Below, piece by piece: positions 8,483 to 16,822 of a stretch of 64,000 nucleotides of DNA. Position 1 is the stretch's first letter; the number at the start of each line of letters is the position of its first letter. The position numbers and the translations under genes were made by a program. The stretch comes from Caldilineaceae bacterium (GTDB taxonomy: Bacteria > Chloroflexota > Anaerolineae > Caldilineales > Caldilineaceae): positions 62,001 through 126,000 of the forward strand of contig JAPKMW010000011.1 of NCBI GenBank assembly GCA_026645575.1. The letters run 5' to 3'. A model generated the notes under the pieces. That model did no database searches, was not told the DNA's origin, and worked only from the letters and a program-made list of their open reading frames with translations.

Positions 8483-9856
8483 TTACGGGTGATTTGCGTC
8501 ATAGAGAACACAGTTCCCACCCTGTCGTTTGGCCAGGTAGAGTTGTTGGTCGGCGCGTTCAAGCACCTGCGCAAAACGTAGATCGGTGGGCGTAACAACT
8601 GCTAGTCCGATACTGACCATCACTGTAAAGTTGACATGGCCGACGGTAAGGTTGCTGGCAGGGGCGCTGACGCGAATGCGTTCGCCAATGGCCAAGGCGC
8701 TAGCGCCATCCATCTGCGGCAGAAGCATGGCAAACTCTTCACCACCCAACCGGCCAAATAAATGAGTCTCCGATACGATTGTCATACATAGCTGGGCGAA
8801 ATATTGAAGGGCGGCATCGCCGGCCGCATGACCATAGCAATCGTTCACCTGTTTAAATCGATCTAGATCAAACATGAGGACAGCCAAGTTGCTGTTTGTC
8901 ATCTTCGCATCCCTAAAGTACTGCTCTGCCCCTTCCAGAAAGGCGCGACGGTTGAGCGCATGGGTCAACGGATCATAGGTCGCCAGCCGCCGCAATTCTG
9001 CTTCTGCCCGCTGCCGTTCCCCCATTTCCACTTGGAGTTGCGCCAATGCACGCTGGAGTGAGGCTGTGCGTTCATTGACAATTTGATCGAGGTTGTCAAG
9101 GTGCGCTTGCATTTGTTGCACATAGAGTCGGAAGGCATAGGCCGATAGCGCAATCGGCACAAAAAAGACGGTCAACCCAAGCCAGCCATAGTGGCTAGCG
9201 GCAAAGGCCAGGAGGGCGCCACCCACCGTCATAAGGATCACATCAATTTGGGTGGACCAATGTTCTTCCTGCCAAATCGCCAACGGATGGATGGTTGCCC
9301 CATGCTGTAACCGCAAGATCCCAATTAACAGCCACAAGTTGACTTCATTATAGACGAACGCTGCCGCCAGCCAGGGTACAGTGGCTCGAAGGAGGACAAA
9401 CGTATCCAATTTTGTACGCAACAGTGCTAGGATAAGGCTGGCCAGGCAAATTGCCAGCACATCCATGCCAACATTGAAACTCAGTTGCGACCAACTTTTC
9501 TTCCAGGTTTTGGTATGGGCCGGTTTGATCAACCAGGTGCAAAGCCCCTGTAGTGCGACGACAATAATCGCTGCACTTGCGCCAAAGTGTGGCACCGTTG
9601 CAATGCCGATGACAGCACTAATATGGTAGGTAATCCCGGAGCCGCTTGGCATGGGCATCGAAGTTGTCAAGACCGCCGCTACGCCGGCAAAGCCGAGAAA
9701 GAGCAGAAAGAGCAGTTTTTCTTCATAAAAAAGGATCTGCCAGAGACTCCACCCAATCAGCAGCCCACCGGCGCAACTGATCAAGGTTAAGTAGATAGCA
9801 AAAAAGGCCTTTGGGTTCAATTTTAAGCCGAGGTGACCAGCGAACAGGTTGCTCAT
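8483..9856 (-). CDS. Membrane-anchored GGDEF diguanylate cyclase
   Basis: The N-terminal half (about 15-250) is a multi-pass membrane domain homologous to that of the neighbouring histidine kinase. A coiled coil (about 255-295) leads to a GGDEF domain with TYDPLTHALNRR, the FDLDRFKQVND metal motif and an intact GGEEF catalytic loop. It should make cyclic di-GMP from GTP at the inner membrane. No EAL domain and no clear RxxD inhibitory site were seen. The frame extends to a TTG at 9895, but that codon lies in a palindromic repeat and has no spaced ribosome site, so the ATG at 9856 is preferred (457 residues). It is in tandem with the kinase (167-base gap) and shares its sensor domain, so both probably read one signal. 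Confidence 0.9.
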   Translation of the reverse strand: MSNLFAGHLGLKLNPKAFFAIYLTLISCAGGLLIGWSLWQILFYEEKLLFLLFLGFAGVAAVLTTSMPMPSGSGITYHISAVIGIATVPHFGASAAIIVVALQGLCTWLIKPAHTKTWKKSWSQLSFNVGMDVLAICLASLILALLRTKLDTFVLLRATVPWLAAAFVYNEVNLWLLIGILRLQHGATIHPLAIWQEEHWSTQIDVILMTVGGALLAFAASHYGWLGLTVFFVPIALSAYAFRLYVQQMQAHLDNLDQIVNERTASLQRALAQLQVEMGERQRAEAELRRLATYDPLTHALNRRAFLEGAEQYFRDAKMTNSNLAVLMFDLDRFKQVNDCYGHAAGDAALQYFAQLCMTIVSETHLFGRLGGEEFAMLLPQMDGASALAIGERIRVSAPASNLTVGHVNFTVMVSIGLAVVTPTDLRFAQVLERADQQLYLAKRQGGNCVLYDANHP

Positions 9857-9884
9857 AGAGTATCCACATAGTGGTAGAAATTGT

Positions 9885-9941
9885 GTAACTACCAAGCTCC
9901 TAATCGATTACGGATTGGCTAGGATCAGGCTGAATCGTTAC
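9885..9941. repeat. Degenerate family B palindromic repeat
   Basis: It starts GTAACTACCAAGCTCCTA, contains GGATTGGCTAGGA and ends CAGGCTGAATCGTTAC. It combines the ends of the 11334-11406 copy and the 5930-5997 copy, with the arms no longer fully complementary. Confidence 0.65.
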
Positions 9942-10164
9942 GAAATTGCAGCTCATTTTGTACAAAACGCGTACATAGCAGGCTACAGCTTGCGACATTA
10001 CGCTACAGTAAATCGTTCCAGCCGCTAATCATCGCGCAAAAAGGTCTTACATTTCCTGACAAGTTATGACAGGTTTACTCATTCTCCTAAAAGAGCCGTC
10101 AAAAGACGATTGCAGTGGAGCAAATGACGTAAGAGTGATTAGGTAACGCGACGTAGCAAGCGAT

Positions 10165-10181
10165 TGACAGCCTTCCGTAAC
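10165..10181 (+). promoter_or_regulatory. Direct-repeat operator-like site upstream of small ORF
   Basis: TGACAG, five bases, CGTAAC, followed by ATCC. One mismatch to TGNYAG-N5-TGTAAC in the second half-site. It lies about 135 bases before the well-placed ribosome-binding site of the small ORF at 10315. Confidence 0.4.
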
Positions 10182-10314
10182 ATCCTTGTTTAGCGTTATT
10201 TAGAAACCTTCAGAGAAATTTTAGCAAAAGTGCATATAGTGAGGGTGTTACATACCTCGTTGTCGAGATGAGGAATTTATTTCAAATCTTATTGTGAATG
10301 GAAAGGAGAGTTGT

Positions 10315-10446
10315 ATGGACGGTATTTCTGTATGGTTTAACGCTGGGAGGGCAACACGATTGGCGGCTCAACACAATATGCGGATTGATCATTCTATCTT
10401 CACAAAGTTTACCCTATGCCCTCACCGTTTTTTTGACGCTGGTTAA
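10315..10446 (+). CDS. Possible 43-residue peptide with strong ribosome-binding site
   Basis: ATG at 10315 is preceded by AAGGAGAG at ideal spacing, and an operator-like site lies upstream. The frame encodes a short basic, histidine-containing peptide (MDGISVWFNAGRATR...FFDAG) with no recognised domain and no membrane segment. An overlapping frame from the ATG at 10298 (61 residues, hydrophobic, VFLYGLTLG) looks a little like the signal peptide of the lectin gene, so the locus may instead be a decayed exported-protein gene. Either reading is weak. Confidence 0.3.
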   Translation: MDGISVWFNAGRATRLAAQHNMRIDHSIFTKFTLCPHRFFDAG

Positions 10447-10536
10447 TATAAAAAGGTTACGATGCCTTTATCAAATTTCCTAACCACGTAGGCCAGAAAC
10501 CAAGCTTACGCGGCGCAAACATTGACGAGGCATGGC

Positions 10537-10581
10537 TGACAGACAATTGTAACTAACCAGCTACCACTTTTACGGTACTAT
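10537..10581 (+). promoter_or_regulatory. Candidate promoter of the ECF sigma gene
   Basis: TGACAG, five bases, TGTAAC (10537-10553), exactly 22 bases, then TACTAT (10576-10581), about 100 bases before the sigma factor start. The spacing equals that at the kinase and GGGRYW subtilase promoters. Confidence 0.5.
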
Positions 10582-10680
10582 TACTAACCAATTATTGCAA
10601 CACAAACCCTACTGAAGACGTATAGATCGGGCGTTATTGCCTGACAAACGCCACAGCAAGTACTGTAAACTAGGACCAGT

Positions 10681-11301
10681 ATGTATCTTGAACAGGTTGC
10701 CGCCGCCGAAAAGAATGCACCAAACAATTTCAATGATACGGACAACACAACCCTGGTGCAAGGTTGCTTGGCGGGCGAAGAAGCCGCTTGGGCGGCGCTC
10801 TTTACACGCTATAGCCGGCTCATCTATAAAATCCCGCTCAGTTTTGGCTTTCCTTTAGTCGAAGCCGAAGAGCTTTTCCAAGAAATCGCCCTGGAAATTG
10901 TCGCACGGCTGGTTGATCTACGGGAACCGGATCGGCTCCATCCCTGGATTGTCACCATTGCCCGGCGCGTCTGTATACGCCGCTTTCGCAGCGCCTCTAA
11001 GTATACAACGGTTGATCTCCAGTTGTTGGAGAACGAGATCGAACGCGATGTCGATTCGCTGGAAGATCTACTGATCCGTCTGGAAGAGTACAACTTATTA
11101 CGCAAAGCCCTCGCCATGCTGGAGCCGAAATGCCGTATCTTATTAACCGAGCTTTTTCTGAAAGAGCAAGCCGATCCCCATGCGGACATTGCCGCTAGAC
11201 TGCAGATGCCGTTGGGCAGCATCGGCCCCACACGCACCCGCTGCCTCGATAAATTACGTGAACAGGTCGAACATCTATCCCAGACAAACCTTATGCGATA
11301 A
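10681..11301 (+). CDS. ECF-type RNA polymerase sigma factor
   Basis: A 206-residue sigma-70 family factor of the extracytoplasmic-function type. Region 2 (about 25-95) contains the helix with EAEELFQEIALEI and the promoter-melting segment DRLHPWIVTIARR. Region 4 (about 135-195) is a helix-turn-helix with the recognition helix near AARLQMPLGSIGPTRTRCLDKLR. The ATG at 10681 follows AGGA. The next gene (353 bases on) encodes a soluble zinc-finger protein of the anti-sigma type, then a TPR-CHAT protein and a subtilase, so the sigma factor probably controls or is controlled by that cassette. Its target promoters cannot be identified from sequence alone. Confidence 0.93.
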   Translation: MYLEQVAAAEKNAPNNFNDTDNTTLVQGCLAGEEAAWAALFTRYSRLIYKIPLSFGFPLVEAEELFQEIALEIVARLVDLREPDRLHPWIVTIARRVCIRRFRSASKYTTVDLQLLENEIERDVDSLEDLLIRLEEYNLLRKALAMLEPKCRILLTELFLKEQADPHADIAARLQMPLGSIGPTRTRCLDKLREQVEHLSQTNLMR

Positions 11302-11333
11302 GGGGAAACCCCATATAAGATTTGTAACTACCA

Positions 11334-11406
11334 AGCCCGCTCCTAGCCAGTCCGTGACTGGCGGCCCCGGCGCCAGTCACGGACTGGCTAGGAGCTTGGT
11401 AGTTAC
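11334..11406. repeat. Palindromic repeat, family B, after the sigma gene
   Basis: It opens GTAACTACCAAGCCCGCTCC and closes with the complementary arm lacking three bases (CGG). The centre is AGTCCGTGACTGG and its complement, shared with the 16560-16641 copy. Confidence 0.8.
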
Positions 11407-11576
11407 TAAGATTTAAAGATGGGGGATGTGTTTATGTATTTTTTTGGTCATTGACGCGACTGTTGTCACAAGAAACATAGGACTTGGTACGGAACATCCA
11501 GCAGCAAAAGGCGGGCAACGTTGGTCACTTATCCGTCTTGTGTAAGTCCGAAACCGAACTATACTAACGAGCGCCA

Positions 11577-11615
11577 AGAAGTAACACTTTTTACACGAGT
11601 CATGGGTTACTTCTT
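11577..11615. repeat. Ten-base inverted repeat before the anti-sigma gene
   Basis: AAGAAGTAAC (11577-11586) pairs with GTTACTTCTT (11606-11615), 40 bases before the anti-sigma start. It could be an operator or leader hairpin. Confidence 0.4.
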
Positions 11616-11654
11616 GTGCTGCTCGTCACTATAATGAGTAATGGTAGGAGTAAC

Positions 11655-12272
11655 ATGGTAGACCATATTCCTGTGCGGCGCTTGGCCGATTATGCCTGTG
11701 ATCGAATTGTCGATCACCATGAATGTCAACAAATTATGATGCATGTCAATGAATGCCCGCAATGTCGTCAAGCCCTGGCCATTGTGTGGCAAGTTGCTCA
11801 TGCCGCCACCCAAACCCCGACCGAAGCGCCGGCCCCTGCGTTGTTGGATCGGGTGCTCAAAGCAGCCAAACGCAGGCAGCTTCAACAAGGTCGGCAGCCC
11901 ATCCCCCAACTACCGGCGACATTACTCCACGACAGCCAAGTCGCAGCAGCCGTCACCGGGATACGCGGCGGCCCCAAGGAGCGGGAATTGCTCTTTGCCT
12001 TTGGACACTTTGATCTTCATCTTTCGATCAACCATAGCGAACAGAGTGAAGAGTACACCTTATTAGGACAGTTGTTCAACCGCGAGGCACAGATGGTTGA
12101 TCTGGAAAGCACCCAAATTGATCTATTGGCCGATCAGCAACCCATCCGCACCGCCCTGACCGATGCGTTGGGGCGCTTTCGCCTCTCCAATTTGCGGGGT
12201 GGTCAATACGACCTGCAAATTACCGCCGAACGTTGCGCCACGGTTCTCCATGCCTTGACGCTCAATGGATAG
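11655..12272 (+). CDS. Zinc-finger anti-sigma-like protein
   Basis: A 205-residue protein starting at the ATG at 11655, which has AGGAG five bases upstream; the frame extends to 11616 but without such a site. The N-terminus carries a ZAS-type zinc finger with the HxxxCxxC core (HVNECPQC), as in anti-sigma factors that hold ECF sigma factors. There is no membrane segment, so it is cytoplasmic. The C-terminal 70 residues (about 125-200; TDALGRFRLSNLRGGQYDL) look like a carboxypeptidase-regulatory or transthyretin-like beta-sandwich. The gene overlaps the TPR-CHAT gene by eight bases. The role as anti-sigma of the adjacent ECF factor is inferred from motif and position. Confidence 0.8.
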   Translation: MVDHIPVRRLADYACDRIVDHHECQQIMMHVNECPQCRQALAIVWQVAHAATQTPTEAPAPALLDRVLKAAKRRQLQQGRQPIPQLPATLLHDSQVAAAVTGIRGGPKERELLFAFGHFDLHLSINHSEQSEEYTLLGQLFNREAQMVDLESTQIDLLADQQPIRTALTDALGRFRLSNLRGGQYDLQITAERCATVLHALTLNG

Positions 12273-15210
12273 GCCAGCACAGTCGATGGACGGATTAATT
12301 GAGACGCTCGTCACCCTAGAAACGCCAGAAGGCCGCCGCCACTGGCTTCAAGAACAGTACCCCAAGGTGAATCATGCGTTCATTCAGCGGTTGCAGGAAC
12401 TGGCGCAACAACTGGAAAACGCGGATAACCGCAAAGCTAAACGCATTGCCCAAGTAGTAACTGATGCAGCCGAGTTATGGGATGATCGCCAGACCCTGGC
12501 GGCTGCGCTACGCATCACGGCGCAATCGTTACGTGCCGCAGAACCATCTACTGCCTTGTATAAGTACCAAGAAGCCATTCAGATCTACCAAAATCTCGGC
12601 TTGCCCGACCACGCCGCCGACGCCGCTGTGGGATTAGTAGCCGCGCTGCGTAGTTTGGGGCGCTATGACGAAGCCACCACCACCAATCAATGGGTCATCG
12701 ACCAATTTCGCACAAGCAATAACCGCTTTGGGCTGGCGCGCGCCTTGCTCAATCAAGGGCTGCTGGCCTACTTTCAAGGCCAATTTACCGCTGCCCGCGC
12801 CCACTACGCCGAAGCGCACGCTCTCTTTACCCAACTGGGCCAAAGCCAATGGTGTGCCGCTGTGGCGAGCAATGATGCCAATGTGCTAGAAGAACTCAAC
12901 CAATTCGCCGCAGCGCAGGCGCAATACATGGCGGCTCGCGCCGATTATGCCGCCGCCCAATTGCACAACGCCGTGGCGCGCGTCGATCATAATCTGGCCT
13001 ATCTTCACTTCTCGCTGGGTGACTATCAACAAGCGCTCCACCTCTTTGCCACCGCGCACCGCCAATTTGCCGACCAGGCCAGCGTCATTGATGTCGCCTT
13101 TGTCGATCTCTATCGTAGCGAGATCTATTTGGCGCTAACCCTCTGGCGCAAAGCGCTTGACCTGGCAAAAACCGCACGTGAAGTCTTTGAACGCGCCCAG
13201 ATGCCCTGGGAAACCGCCCAGGTTTTGATCAATGAAGCAATGGCGCTCTACCATCTAGCCAAACCGGAATTGGCCTTGGAACGGCTGGCACAGGCACGGC
13301 GGCTGCTGGCGCAAGCCGGCTTCGCAATTTGGCAGGGGGTGGTCGATCTTTATGAAAGCCATATTCACTTCCGGCTCAAAGCCTATGATCGCGCCGAAGA
13401 TCTGGCCCTTTCGGCGCGCCAACGCTTTCAAAGCAGCGGGCTTGCCCGGCGTAGCGCCCAATGCGATGTGTTGCTGGGACAGGTGGCGTTGGCGCAAGGG
13501 CAGATGACACTGGCCGCCACCCACTTTGCCGCCGCCCAACAGGCGATTGGCGATTATGCTTGGCCTGCCGTGGCCTACTGCTACCACTGGGGCTGGGGGC
13601 AGGTTTGCCGTCGTCAGGGAAAAATCGACGAAGCATACAGCCATTACCGCCAGGCCATCGCGGCGATTGAGTCCTTGCAAAATAAAATTGGCGCTGAAGA
13701 TTACAAAACCGCCTTTTTGAGTGACAAAAGCGAAGTGTATGAAGAGTTCATCGAATTTTGTCTCGAACAGCGGCAACCGGCCGCCGATCGCGAAGCATTT
13801 GAAACCCTGGAACGGGCCAAAAGCAGCACCCTGGGCGCGTCATTGTCAGCCGTTGCCCATCCCCAACCCGCCGGCGCAAGCGAGCCGGCCCTAGTCGCGT
13901 CGATCAACCAGCTCAAACGGGAACTCAACCGCTACTACACCCAGTTTCATACGCCGGAAAACGGCTTTGCCAATGCTGAAGAGGCGAAACGGTTGCACAA
14001 AAATATTGTCCAGTGTGAGCAGCGCTTAAGCAACCTGCTTGACAGTCAGCGCCAACTCGATTCGGCAAGGCAGACAAATGGGGCTGTGACCTGGCTCTCG
14101 TTACCGGATCTGCAAGCCACCTTGCCCCCGGCCACCACCATTCTCGCCTATTTCCTCACCGCTGATCAACTCACCATTTTTTGTGTGGAACGCCACCGCT
14201 TTTCTGTCCAGCGCACCGGGGTGGCGGCGGCCACCTTGCGCGATCTGGTGCGCCAATTTACCTTTCAGATCAGCAAATTTCAATTAGACCCCGGTTTTCG
14301 CACGCGCCATCAAGGGATGCTGCAACAAAGCATGGATCTGGTGCTCAATCAATTTTATCAACTGCTCATTGCGCCAGTTGCCGGACTGCTGGAAGATGCC
14401 CACCAACTGATGATCATTCCCTATCATCTGCTCTATAATCTGCCCTTTCATGCCTTTTTTGATGGCAAAAAATATCTACTGGAAGAGTATGGCGTCTCCT
14501 ATGCCCTCAGCGCCACCTTTCACCATCAGCTCTGTACCAAACAACCATCCCGACCCCTGCACCCACCACTGATTCTGGGACTGAACGATGGTCTTATTAG
14601 CGAGGCGGAAGCCGAAGCCACCGCGGTGGCACAGGTTTTTCCCGCGGCCACCTTGCACTTGGGCGCCGACGCAACCACCGACCAGCTTCTGCAAAACCAG
14701 CAGCCGCGCGCCTTTATTCACCTTGCCACCCACGGCGCTTTTCGCAGCGATAACCCAGCCTTTTCAGCGCTCAAGTTGGCCGATGGCTGGCTCACCTTGC
14801 AAGAATTAATGACCCTCCAGTGGAGTGCGCCCTTGATTACCTTGAGCGCGTGCGAAACCGGTCGCAGTGAAATTCTCCTGGGCGACAAGTTGGTTGGCTT
14901 CTATCGCGGCTTTTTCAGCGCCGGTGCGCAAGCCTTGGTCGCCACACTCTGGGCGCTCGATGATACCGTGGCAACACAGCTTATGGTCGCCTTCTACCGC
15001 GGTTTGAAAGCCGGTCATTCGGTGGATCACGCGTTGCGTATGGCCCAACTAGCCATCATGGCAACGTTACGGCATCCCTATTACTGGGCGCCGTTTATTC
15101 TCACCGGCAACCCTGCCCTTACCATCGCCGAGGGCGACGCCATACACATGGCTCCGTCCAATCGTTTCACCCGCCGTTCCGTTCAACCGTTGAGTCAAGG
15201 AGTTTTATGA
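12265..15210 (+). CDS. TPR-CHAT caspase-like protease
   Basis: A 981-residue cytoplasmic protein. Residues about 20-480 are a long array of tetratricopeptide-like helical repeats (for example YFQGQFTAARAHYAEAHALF, kept to short units), followed by a coiled-coil linker (about 520-610). The CHAT domain is C-terminal (about 620-955) with the catalytic dyad His823 (LATHGAF) and Cys863 (LSACETG) and a YYWAPFILTGNP end, all complete. CHAT proteases are relatives of caspases and separase; known bacterial TPR-CHAT proteins cut specific partner proteins when triggered. The gene overlaps the anti-sigma gene (8 bases) and the subtilase gene (4 bases), so they are co-translated. Likely substrates are the anti-sigma protein or the subtilase precursor, but this is inference. 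Confidence 0.92.
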   Translation: MDRPAQSMDGLIETLVTLETPEGRRHWLQEQYPKVNHAFIQRLQELAQQLENADNRKAKRIAQVVTDAAELWDDRQTLAAALRITAQSLRAAEPSTALYKYQEAIQIYQNLGLPDHAADAAVGLVAALRSLGRYDEATTTNQWVIDQFRTSNNRFGLARALLNQGLLAYFQGQFTAARAHYAEAHALFTQLGQSQWCAAVASNDANVLEELNQFAAAQAQYMAARADYAAAQLHNAVARVDHNLAYLHFSLGDYQQALHLFATAHRQFADQASVIDVAFVDLYRSEIYLALTLWRKALDLAKTAREVFERAQMPWETAQVLINEAMALYHLAKPELALERLAQARRLLAQAGFAIWQGVVDLYESHIHFRLKAYDRAEDLALSARQRFQSSGLARRSAQCDVLLGQVALAQGQMTLAATHFAAAQQAIGDYAWPAVAYCYHWGWGQVCRRQGKIDEAYSHYRQAIAAIESLQNKIGAEDYKTAFLSDKSEVYEEFIEFCLEQRQPAADREAFETLERAKSSTLGASLSAVAHPQPAGASEPALVASINQLKRELNRYYTQFHTPENGFANAEEAKRLHKNIVQCEQRLSNLLDSQRQLDSARQTNGAVTWLSLPDLQATLPPATTILAYFLTADQLTIFCVERHRFSVQRTGVAAATLRDLVRQFTFQISKFQLDPGFRTRHQGMLQQSMDLVLNQFYQLLIAPVAGLLEDAHQLMIIPYHLLYNLPFHAFFDGKKYLLEEYGVSYALSATFHHQLCTKQPSRPLHPPLILGLNDGLISEAEAEATAVAQVFPAATLHLGADATTDQLLQNQQPRAFIHLATHGAFRSDNPAFSALKLADGWLTLQELMTLQWSAPLITLSACETGRSEILLGDKLVGFYRGFFSAGAQALVATLWALDDTVATQLMVAFYRGLKAGHSVDHALRMAQLAIMATLRHPYYWAPFILTGNPALTIAEGDAIHMAPSNRFTRRSVQPLSQGVL

Positions 15211-16511
15211 TCGGCCACCTTTTCACCACTGCCGCCATTGCCCATCGCCGCCGAATGCTCAAAGCAGCTGGCAGCAGCTTGCGTTGCTTGCTGGTCCTTG
15301 CCCTACTTGTGCTGACCAGCCGCCCCAGCCTCGCCGCCGAACCGGGCAGCACCGTTTATCTACCCTTGGTGACAACCCTGGCTCCTGCCGTTGACGCGCA
15401 GGCCGTCGATGTGCCACCCGACCAAAACCTGACAACCTCAACCATCTTTTTACCCCTTGTGACCCAACAAACCGATGGCGCCCTGGCCCAAAGCGAGGAA
15501 GTAAACGCAGCCCTCTTTGGCTGGCCGTTCTTTGACTTTTTCAGTACACCAACTTTTAGCGTTCTCATTGAAAAGCGCCACTTTGATGCCGGCGGCGGTG
15601 GCCCATCCGGGCTGTTGCAACTCCCGATCTTGCTCGACTTATTTGGCTATTTGACGATCCAAAATTACGACGCCTTTAAAATCTGGGGAATCCAAAATGC
15701 CCAACTGGACAGGGCGCAACTGTTGGCAAAAGGCACCGGCATTACCATTGCCGTGTTGGACACAGGCGTCACCGGTTTTTCCTGGGAGCTTAGTCGCCGG
15801 CTCACCACCGGTTATGATTTTGTCGACAATGATCCATACCCGACTGATTCCGGCAATTGGCGCGATGACGACCGGGATTGGCAGATTGACGAGGGCGTGG
15901 GGCATGGCACCTTTGTCAGCAGCATTATTGCCGCCACCACCCGCGACACCCGCATTATGCCGGTGCGCGTCCTCAACAGTGACGGTGGCGGCACAGCCGA
16001 GATTGTCGCCAGAGGGATTCGCTACGCCGCCGACCGGGGCGCTCACATTATCAACTTGAGCCTGAGCGGCCCGACTGATGAAGCCGTTCTGCGCGATGCC
16101 ATTCAGTATGCCTCTGACAAGGGCGTTCTCATTGTGGCCGCGGCGGCCAGCAACAGCACCACATTGGGCTACCCGGCGGCCTATCCATCGGTGATTGCGG
16201 TTGGCTCGATCAACCAGGCCAACACCATCTCTACCTTCACCCGCGCCAATGCTGCCGCCATTACGGTCTTTGCCCCCGGCGAAGAGATTTATGGCCTCTC
16301 CAATCTGGGCTATGGCGTTTGGATGACTGGCAATAGCATGGCGACAGCCTTTGTCGCCGCCGAAGCTGCGCTGCTGTTCCAGCCCGACCGTTGTACGGCG
16401 GCTTGTGTACGTGCTACCCTAACAAGCCAGGTCAACCCCATCACCCCTGCCCAAAATGAGCGCGGTCGTATTGATGCCTATCGCGCCCTGCAAACGCTTC
16501 CCACGCCGTAA
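15207..16511 (+). CDS. Secreted S8 subtilisin-like protease of the CHAT operon
   Basis: A 434-residue subtilase. The signal peptide has a basic region and a hydrophobic core (about 27-42), with cleavage likely at SLAA. The propeptide carries two YLPLV-type motifs (TVYLPLVT and TIFLPLVT). The catalytic domain has Asp185 (VLDTGV), His233 (GHGTFV) and Ser377 (GNSMAT), with ASN as the oxyanion loop. The fold ends soon after the catalytic core without added domains. The ATG overlaps the stop codon of the CHAT gene (ATGA), a sign of translational coupling. The protease should act outside the membrane, so the cytoplasmic CHAT protein is unlikely to act on its mature form. It is distinct from the larger subtilase at the left end. 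Confidence 0.93.
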   Translation: MIGHLFTTAAIAHRRRMLKAAGSSLRCLLVLALLVLTSRPSLAAEPGSTVYLPLVTTLAPAVDAQAVDVPPDQNLTTSTIFLPLVTQQTDGALAQSEEVNAALFGWPFFDFFSTPTFSVLIEKRHFDAGGGGPSGLLQLPILLDLFGYLTIQNYDAFKIWGIQNAQLDRAQLLAKGTGITIAVLDTGVTGFSWELSRRLTTGYDFVDNDPYPTDSGNWRDDDRDWQIDEGVGHGTFVSSIIAATTRDTRIMPVRVLNSDGGGTAEIVARGIRYAADRGAHIINLSLSGPTDEAVLRDAIQYASDKGVLIVAAAASNSTTLGYPAAYPSVIAVGSINQANTISTFTRANAAAITVFAPGEEIYGLSNLGYGVWMTGNSMATAFVAAEAALLFQPDRCTAACVRATLTSQVNPITPAQNERGRIDAYRALQTLPTP

Positions 16512-16559
16512 CGCTACGGAAAGATAGAACGCGAATGGAGCGAATCATGAAGGTTATTG

Positions 16560-16641
16560 GTAACTATTCAGCCCGCTCCTAGCCGGTCCGTGACCGGCGC
16601 CAGTCACGGACTGGCTGAGAGCAGGAGGGCTGAATAGTTAC
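16560..16641. repeat. Palindromic repeat, family B, after the CHAT operon
   Basis: Outer arms GTAACTATTCAGCCCGCTCC and its complement enclose GGTCCGTGACCGG / CAGTCACGGACTGG. Mismatches in the outer arm give a bulged stem. It may terminate the CHAT operon as well as being a dispersed repeat. Confidence 0.8.
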
Positions 16642-16669
16642 GGTTATTGATTGATTTCGGTAACGGTAC

Positions 16670-16737
16670 GGGCATGAGGTTGGCGGGAGGATTCTTACGG
16701 GTAAAACCGGTAGATCCTCCCGCCAACCTCGTGCCCC
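16670..16737. repeat. Palindromic repeat, family A, copy 2
   Basis: GGGCATGAGGTTGGCGGGAG opens an arm matched by its complement ending at 16737, with a 21-base loop that is itself partly palindromic. It shares the core with 85-160. Confidence 0.75.
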
Positions 16738-16822
16738 TACGACTAGCGGTCTATTTACCTAACCTCCATAATCTGCATTGATCCGCCCTATCCGCGCAAT
16801 CAGCGTTCGATTCGCCATCGTC

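Larger units (their letters stand above)
9857..10314. other. Intergenic region upstream of small ORF
   Basis: The region holds a degraded family B palindrome (9885-9941) and one direct-repeat operator-like site (10165-10181). TGACA-rich sequence near 10050-10072 could be another regulatory site. No longer gene is supported. Confidence 0.5.
11302..11654. other. Intergenic region between sigma and anti-sigma genes
   Basis: The gap contains a family B palindrome (11334-11406) and a ten-base inverted repeat (11577-11615). An 18-bp sequence at 11566-11583 recurs in inverted orientation at 53970-53987. The break separates the sigma gene from the overlapping anti-sigma/CHAT/subtilase genes, which may have their own promoter here. 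Confidence 0.5.

Noticed and set aside
15207..16511. CHAT protein directly activating the adjacent subtilase in the cytoplasm
   Set aside because: The subtilase has a clear signal peptide, so the two should be on different sides of the membrane; kept only as a remote possibility.
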